The notes beneath the pieces are model-generated. The model saw only the letters and a program-made list of their open reading frames with translations, was not told the origin of the DNA and ran no database searches. A stretch of 47,500 bases of DNA. Origin: Symbiodinium natans (Eukaryota; Sar; Dinophyceae; Suessiales; Symbiodiniaceae). The position numbers and the translations under genes were made by a program. Below are positions 44,506 through 47,500 of this stretch, in pieces. The DNA is taken from contig CAJNDS010002510.1 in assembly GCA_905221605.1 (NCBI GenBank), positions 310,001-357,500 of the forward strand, given 5' to 3'. How positions within the stretch are numbered: the stretch's first letter is position 1; each line of letters begins with the position of its first letter.

Positions 44506-45033
44506 GTTTTCTATGTAGGGGTACCTTCTTTTTGAGGCTCTGATTTACAAGGCAATCCTACTCTTTGGGTGTCTAGAAAAGGGCTCCCTTGTTTCGTAAA
44601 TCCCCATCTAACCGATCGCCGTTTGGAACATTGCCCTGCTTGAGATCCAGCATCGGTTTGGGCATTTCTTTGTCGCGAGTGTATTCCAATGCCCTGTGTG
44701 AATTTCTGCCGTGTAGGGCCCCTGAGCCTTGAGCCAAGCGTCCTGTTGCGCAGACGTTTGCTTGAGCACAGCTTGACTGCTAAGCCCTAAACCCCAAAGC
44801 CGGAAACCTAAAGCTGCAAACGTTAAAATTTTAAAAAGCCTAAACTTCATCCCCAACCCCTAGAACCCTAAACCTTAAATCCTAAAACCCTAAACCCTGC
44901 ATCCCCACACTTACACCCTAAGCCTTATCACCCGAAAGCCTAAACCCCAAAAGCCTGGCACCCGAACGCTGAATCCTAAACCCTAAGCCCTAACCCCTAA
45001 GCCCTACACCCTGCGCTGCCGCCCAGAGCCCAG

Positions 45034-45077
45034 GCATCAGCAACCCGGTCGCTGGGCTTCAACGGCATTGTTTCGGA
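45034..45077 (+). CDS. possible exon, host protein
   Basis: Acceptor CAGAGCCCAG, donor TCGGA|GTTTGG followed by G-rich repeats. One frame encodes ASATRSLGFNGIVSE. Confidence 0.35.
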
Positions 45078-45316
45078 GTTTGGGTTTAGGGTTTAGGGTT
45101 TAGGGTTTTGGGTGTTGGGTTTTGGGTTTTGGGTTTAGGGTTTTGGGTTTTGGAGTCTCGGGTTTTGGGTTTAGGAGTCTAGGGTTTCGGGTTTAGGAGT
45201 CCAGGGTTTCGGGTTTTGGAGTCCAGGGTTTAGGCTTTCGGAGTCTTGGATTTCGGAGTTTAGGATGGTTTAGGCTTGGGCTTCAGGCTTCAAAAGGCCC
45301 TGAGGCGCGAATGTTA

Positions 45317-45390
45317 CCCTAAACCCTAAACCCTAAACCCTAAACCCTAAACCCTAAACCCTAAACCCTAAACCCTAAACCCTAAACCCT
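45317..45390. repeat. CCCTAAA array
   Basis: Pure CCCTAAA units; other C-rich arrays at 45640-45722, 45995-46115 and 46850-46910 precede the last exons of the split gene. Confidence 0.85.
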
Positions 45391-45730
45391 GTTTGAACCC
45401 GCTACAACCCGAGAGCAGTCGTGACAACGACATCCCTAGAGCCTCAGGGTTTACAGTAGGGTTCAGGGTTTAGGGTTTAGGGTTTAGGGATATGGGGTTA
45501 GGGGTTAGGGTTGTGGTTTAGGGTCTAGGAAGCAATAGGCCCTGGGCCCAAAAAGCCACCCAATCCCAGACCGAACCCTGGGCCCCTTGAATCCAAATCC
45601 TCACACCCCTCAAATCACGTCTGCACCCCGGGGCCCAAACCCTAAACCCTAAACCCTCAACCCTCAACCCTCAACCCTAAACCCTAAACCCTAAACCCCA
45701 AACCCCAAACCCTAAACCCTATCTGCAAAG

Positions 45731-45789
45731 GATGGCAGCTCTTCCATGGCATCGAACCCAGGCCCTCCAAGATTGATTTCGGGCTCAGG
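45731..45789 (+). CDS. exon, host protein
   Basis: C-rich repeat tract then acceptor CTGCAAAG; donor CTCAGG|GTGAAGG with TTTAGGG repeats 45 bp on. Encodes WQLFHGIEPRPSKIDFGLR. Unrelated frames close quickly or look poor. Confidence 0.5.
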
Positions 45790-46149
45790 GTGAAGGGGGG
45801 GGTAAGTGCTCCACGTTTTGTTCTCGCAAAACTAGGGTTTAGGGTTTAGGGTTTAGGGTTTAGGGTTTAGGGTTTAGGGTAACTAGAGGCACAGGGTTTC
45901 AGGGGGCTTTAGGGTTTGGAGGCTGAGTGAGTTTGGGTGCCCCCAAGCCTCGGGCCCTCCCCAAGTACCCAGAATATGCTGGAGCCAGCGGCCCTAAGCC
46001 CTAAACCCTAAACCCTAAACCCTAAACCCTAAACCCTAAACCCTAAACCCTAAACCCTACCCTAAACCCTAAACCCTAAACCCCAAACCCTAAACCCTAA
46101 ACCCTAATTAACCCTAAACCCAGCGGCCCGCAACTCCAAATCTTAGCAG

Positions 46150-46182
46150 CCCTGCCTGTCGGTCACCCCAATGCCCTTGAGG
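46150..46182 (+). CDS. exon, host membrane protein
   Basis: Acceptor CTTAGCAG, donor GAGG|GTTTAAGC. In the frame that joins the next exon it encodes LPVGHPNALE and one base of a Gly codon, completed by GA at 46301. Phase agreement with 46301-46400 supports it despite its length. Confidence 0.45.
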
Positions 46183-46300
46183 GTTTAAGCTGTAGGGCCC
46201 AAAAGCCTTGAACCCGAAACCCTAAACCTAAACCCTAAACCCTAAACCTTAAACCCCAAACCCCAAACCCTAAGCCCTAACCAACATCGCGGGTGCGCAG

Positions 46301-46400
46301 GAATTATCTGCTACGACTCGGCGGAGCACTGGGTGCTGGTCGTGCTCTCCATCCTGGGCCCCTTTGCTGCCAGTGCTGCCTGTTGTAGTTTTGTTTTTGG
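46301..46400 (+). CDS. exon, transmembrane segment of host protein
   Basis: Acceptor GGGTGCGCAG, donor TTTTGG|GTATCA. After two bases it encodes IICYDSAE then HWVLVVLSILGPFAASAA and CCSFVFG, a clear membrane helix. Preceded by CCCTAAA repeats and followed by TTTAGGG repeats. A possible 14-bp microexon (46735-46748) would restore phase with the last exon. Confidence 0.6.
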
Positions 46401-46956
46401 GTATCAAGGGCGTTGAAACACCCCAATGCGGTTTAGGGTTTAGGGTTTGAGGTTATTCAGGGTTTAGGGTAACTAGAGCCACAGGGTTTCAGGGGTTTTT
46501 GGGGTTGGGTGTGGGGGCGGGAGGGGTGAGCACAAGGTCGTGGGGAATTTGGATGTGCTGCGGGTCAGTGATTCTTTTGAGTGTTTGGCGGGGCTGTGCG
46601 GATGGGGTCCGAGGAAATTCATATGAAGGTCGGGAATACTCTTCCCTTATGGTCCCTTTATGTTATACTATAATACCCCCCCCCCCCCAAGAAAAAAACC
46701 CTATTCTAATTATTCAGGCTCCTACATTATTCAGGGTGATTTGCAACGGTCAATTGGGGTCCGGAAGGGCCGCCGCAGCATCAGTCTGCAAGCCTCAAAA
46801 CACGCTTAGCCGCCTGCACTCTAAACCCAAACCACATACCCTACACCCCAAACCCTAAACCCTAAACCCTAAACCCTAAACCCTAAACCCTAAACCCTAA
46901 ACCCTAAACACCCTGCACCCTACCAGCCCGGAACCCTCTCAACTCCTACCCCTCAG

Positions 46957-47078
46957 GCATCATCGCCTATCCCGTCACTATTTTGGGCTGGGCCTCCTAC
47001 ACAACCGCCCGGGGCTCAACTCGCCTCAGCAAGCTGGATGAGTTCAGGGCATCTCAGCCTGAACTCCCCAAACGCTGA
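46957..47078 (+). CDS. terminal exon of host membrane protein
   Basis: CCCTAAA tract, then acceptor CTACCCCTCAG. After two bases it encodes IIAYPVTILGWASYTTARG followed by STRLSKLDEFRASQPELPKR and a TGA stop at 47076-47078. A last membrane helix with a short charged cytoplasmic tail. No donor is needed, and the frame ends just before repeats resume, so this is the likely 3' end of the split gene. Confidence 0.6.
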
Positions 47079-47257
47079 ACCCCCCCTAAACCCTCCCCTA
47101 AACCCTCCCCTAAACTCCAAGCCATAAGCCCTAAGCCCTAAACCCTAAACCCTAAACCCTAAACCCGAAACCCTAAACCCTAAACCCTAAACCCGAAACG
47201 TGAAGCTTCTAGGTTGCAGGGGACTCGGCGAAGCCTCGGCTTTAGCCAGCAGAAGTG

Positions 47258-47445
47258 GGGTTTAGGGTTTAGGGCTTAGGGTTCAGGGTTCAGGGTTTAG
47301 GGTTTAGGGTTTAGGGTTTAGGGTTTGGGGTTTGGGGTTTAGGGTTTAGGGTTTAGGGTCCAGGGTTCAGGGTTCAGGGTTGGGGGTTTAGGGTTTAGGG
47401 TTTAGGGTTTAGGGTTTATTGGGGGTTTAGGGTTTAGGGTCTACG
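47258..47445. repeat. TTTAGGG array after the terminal exon
   Basis: G-rich array with TTCAGGG and TTTGGGG variants; a C-rich array is at 47125-47200. The pattern continues beyond the inferred gene end. Confidence 0.85.
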
Positions 47446-47500
47446 CATCGTTTTTCTTATGGCTTAGAAATATATATGGAGAATCGCTTAAACCCTAAAC

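Noticed and set aside
1-47500. tRNA or rRNA genes
   Set aside because: Nothing with a tRNA-like box pattern or rRNA-like sequence was noticed by eye; a covariance search would be needed to be sure.

Overview
This window is a stretch of nuclear DNA from a protist, most likely an alga, carrying an apparently complete integrated Polinton-like virus (PLV). The host DNA is full of Arabidopsis-type telomere-like heptamers (CCCTAAA/TTTAGGG) in both orientations. I could not identify the species. The TTTAGGG-type repeat, the GC-AG splice junction and the PLV fit several algal lineages (dinoflagellate, haptophyte, cryptophyte), and I cannot choose between them.

Host part (1-19298 and 40656-47500). 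At first sight this is a subtelomere, but reading the short unique islands between repeat tracts gives another picture. Many islands are 35-150 bp, open on the + strand, and sit between a good 3' splice site (...AG) and a splice donor (usually GT). They encode cysteine-rich GCC2/GCC3 (ephrin-receptor-like) pieces toward the left, then hydrophobic membrane segments, and finally a terminal exon with a stop codon at 47076-47078. Two neighbouring exons, 17778-17848 and 19045-19142, join in phase across a GC-AG intron. I therefore infer one or more large split genes on the + strand. Their introns are built largely of telomere-like repeats, typically TTTAGGG just after an exon and CCCTAAA just before the next, so the intron RNA could fold into a hairpin.

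Viral part (19299-40655, 21,357 bp). It is bounded by terminal inverted repeats of about 315 bp starting 5'-AGTTAGCAG, with a 5-bp target duplication AAATC on each side (19294-19298 and 40656-40660). It lies in a host intron, 156 bp after the splice donor at 19143. From left to right it holds: a GC-rich, probably spliced, host-like gene with an HNH_2-type nuclease region (19801-21287); a leftward block (zinc-ribbon protein, GIY-YIG nuclease, DDE integrase, small protein); a rightward 1319-aa DNA polymerase-SF1 helicase fusion; a leftward block (three putative virion or unknown proteins, a second GIY-YIG nuclease, the penton-like minor capsid protein); a rightward block (lipase-like hydrolase, third GIY-YIG nuclease, small protein, double-jelly-roll major capsid protein, fourth GIY-YIG nuclease, and a 770-aa fibre with an S74 chaperone); a leftward A32-like packaging ATPase; and small rightward genes including a zinc-ribbon protein.

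Two regulatory patterns stand out. Genes of the replication and integration block share an upstream motif (TTYAGAAA, 3-4 nt, AYTTAAA, then an AT-rich AATATT-like end) 15-25 nt before the ATG. Perfect or near-perfect AT-rich palindromes of 11-16 bp arms sit at gene ends, often covering stop and start codons. This recalls the hairpin polyadenylation rule of Mimivirus and its virophage. Together with integrase, polymerase, capsid proteins and packaging ATPase, it suggests an element that could still mobilise and may rely on a giant virus for late transcription.
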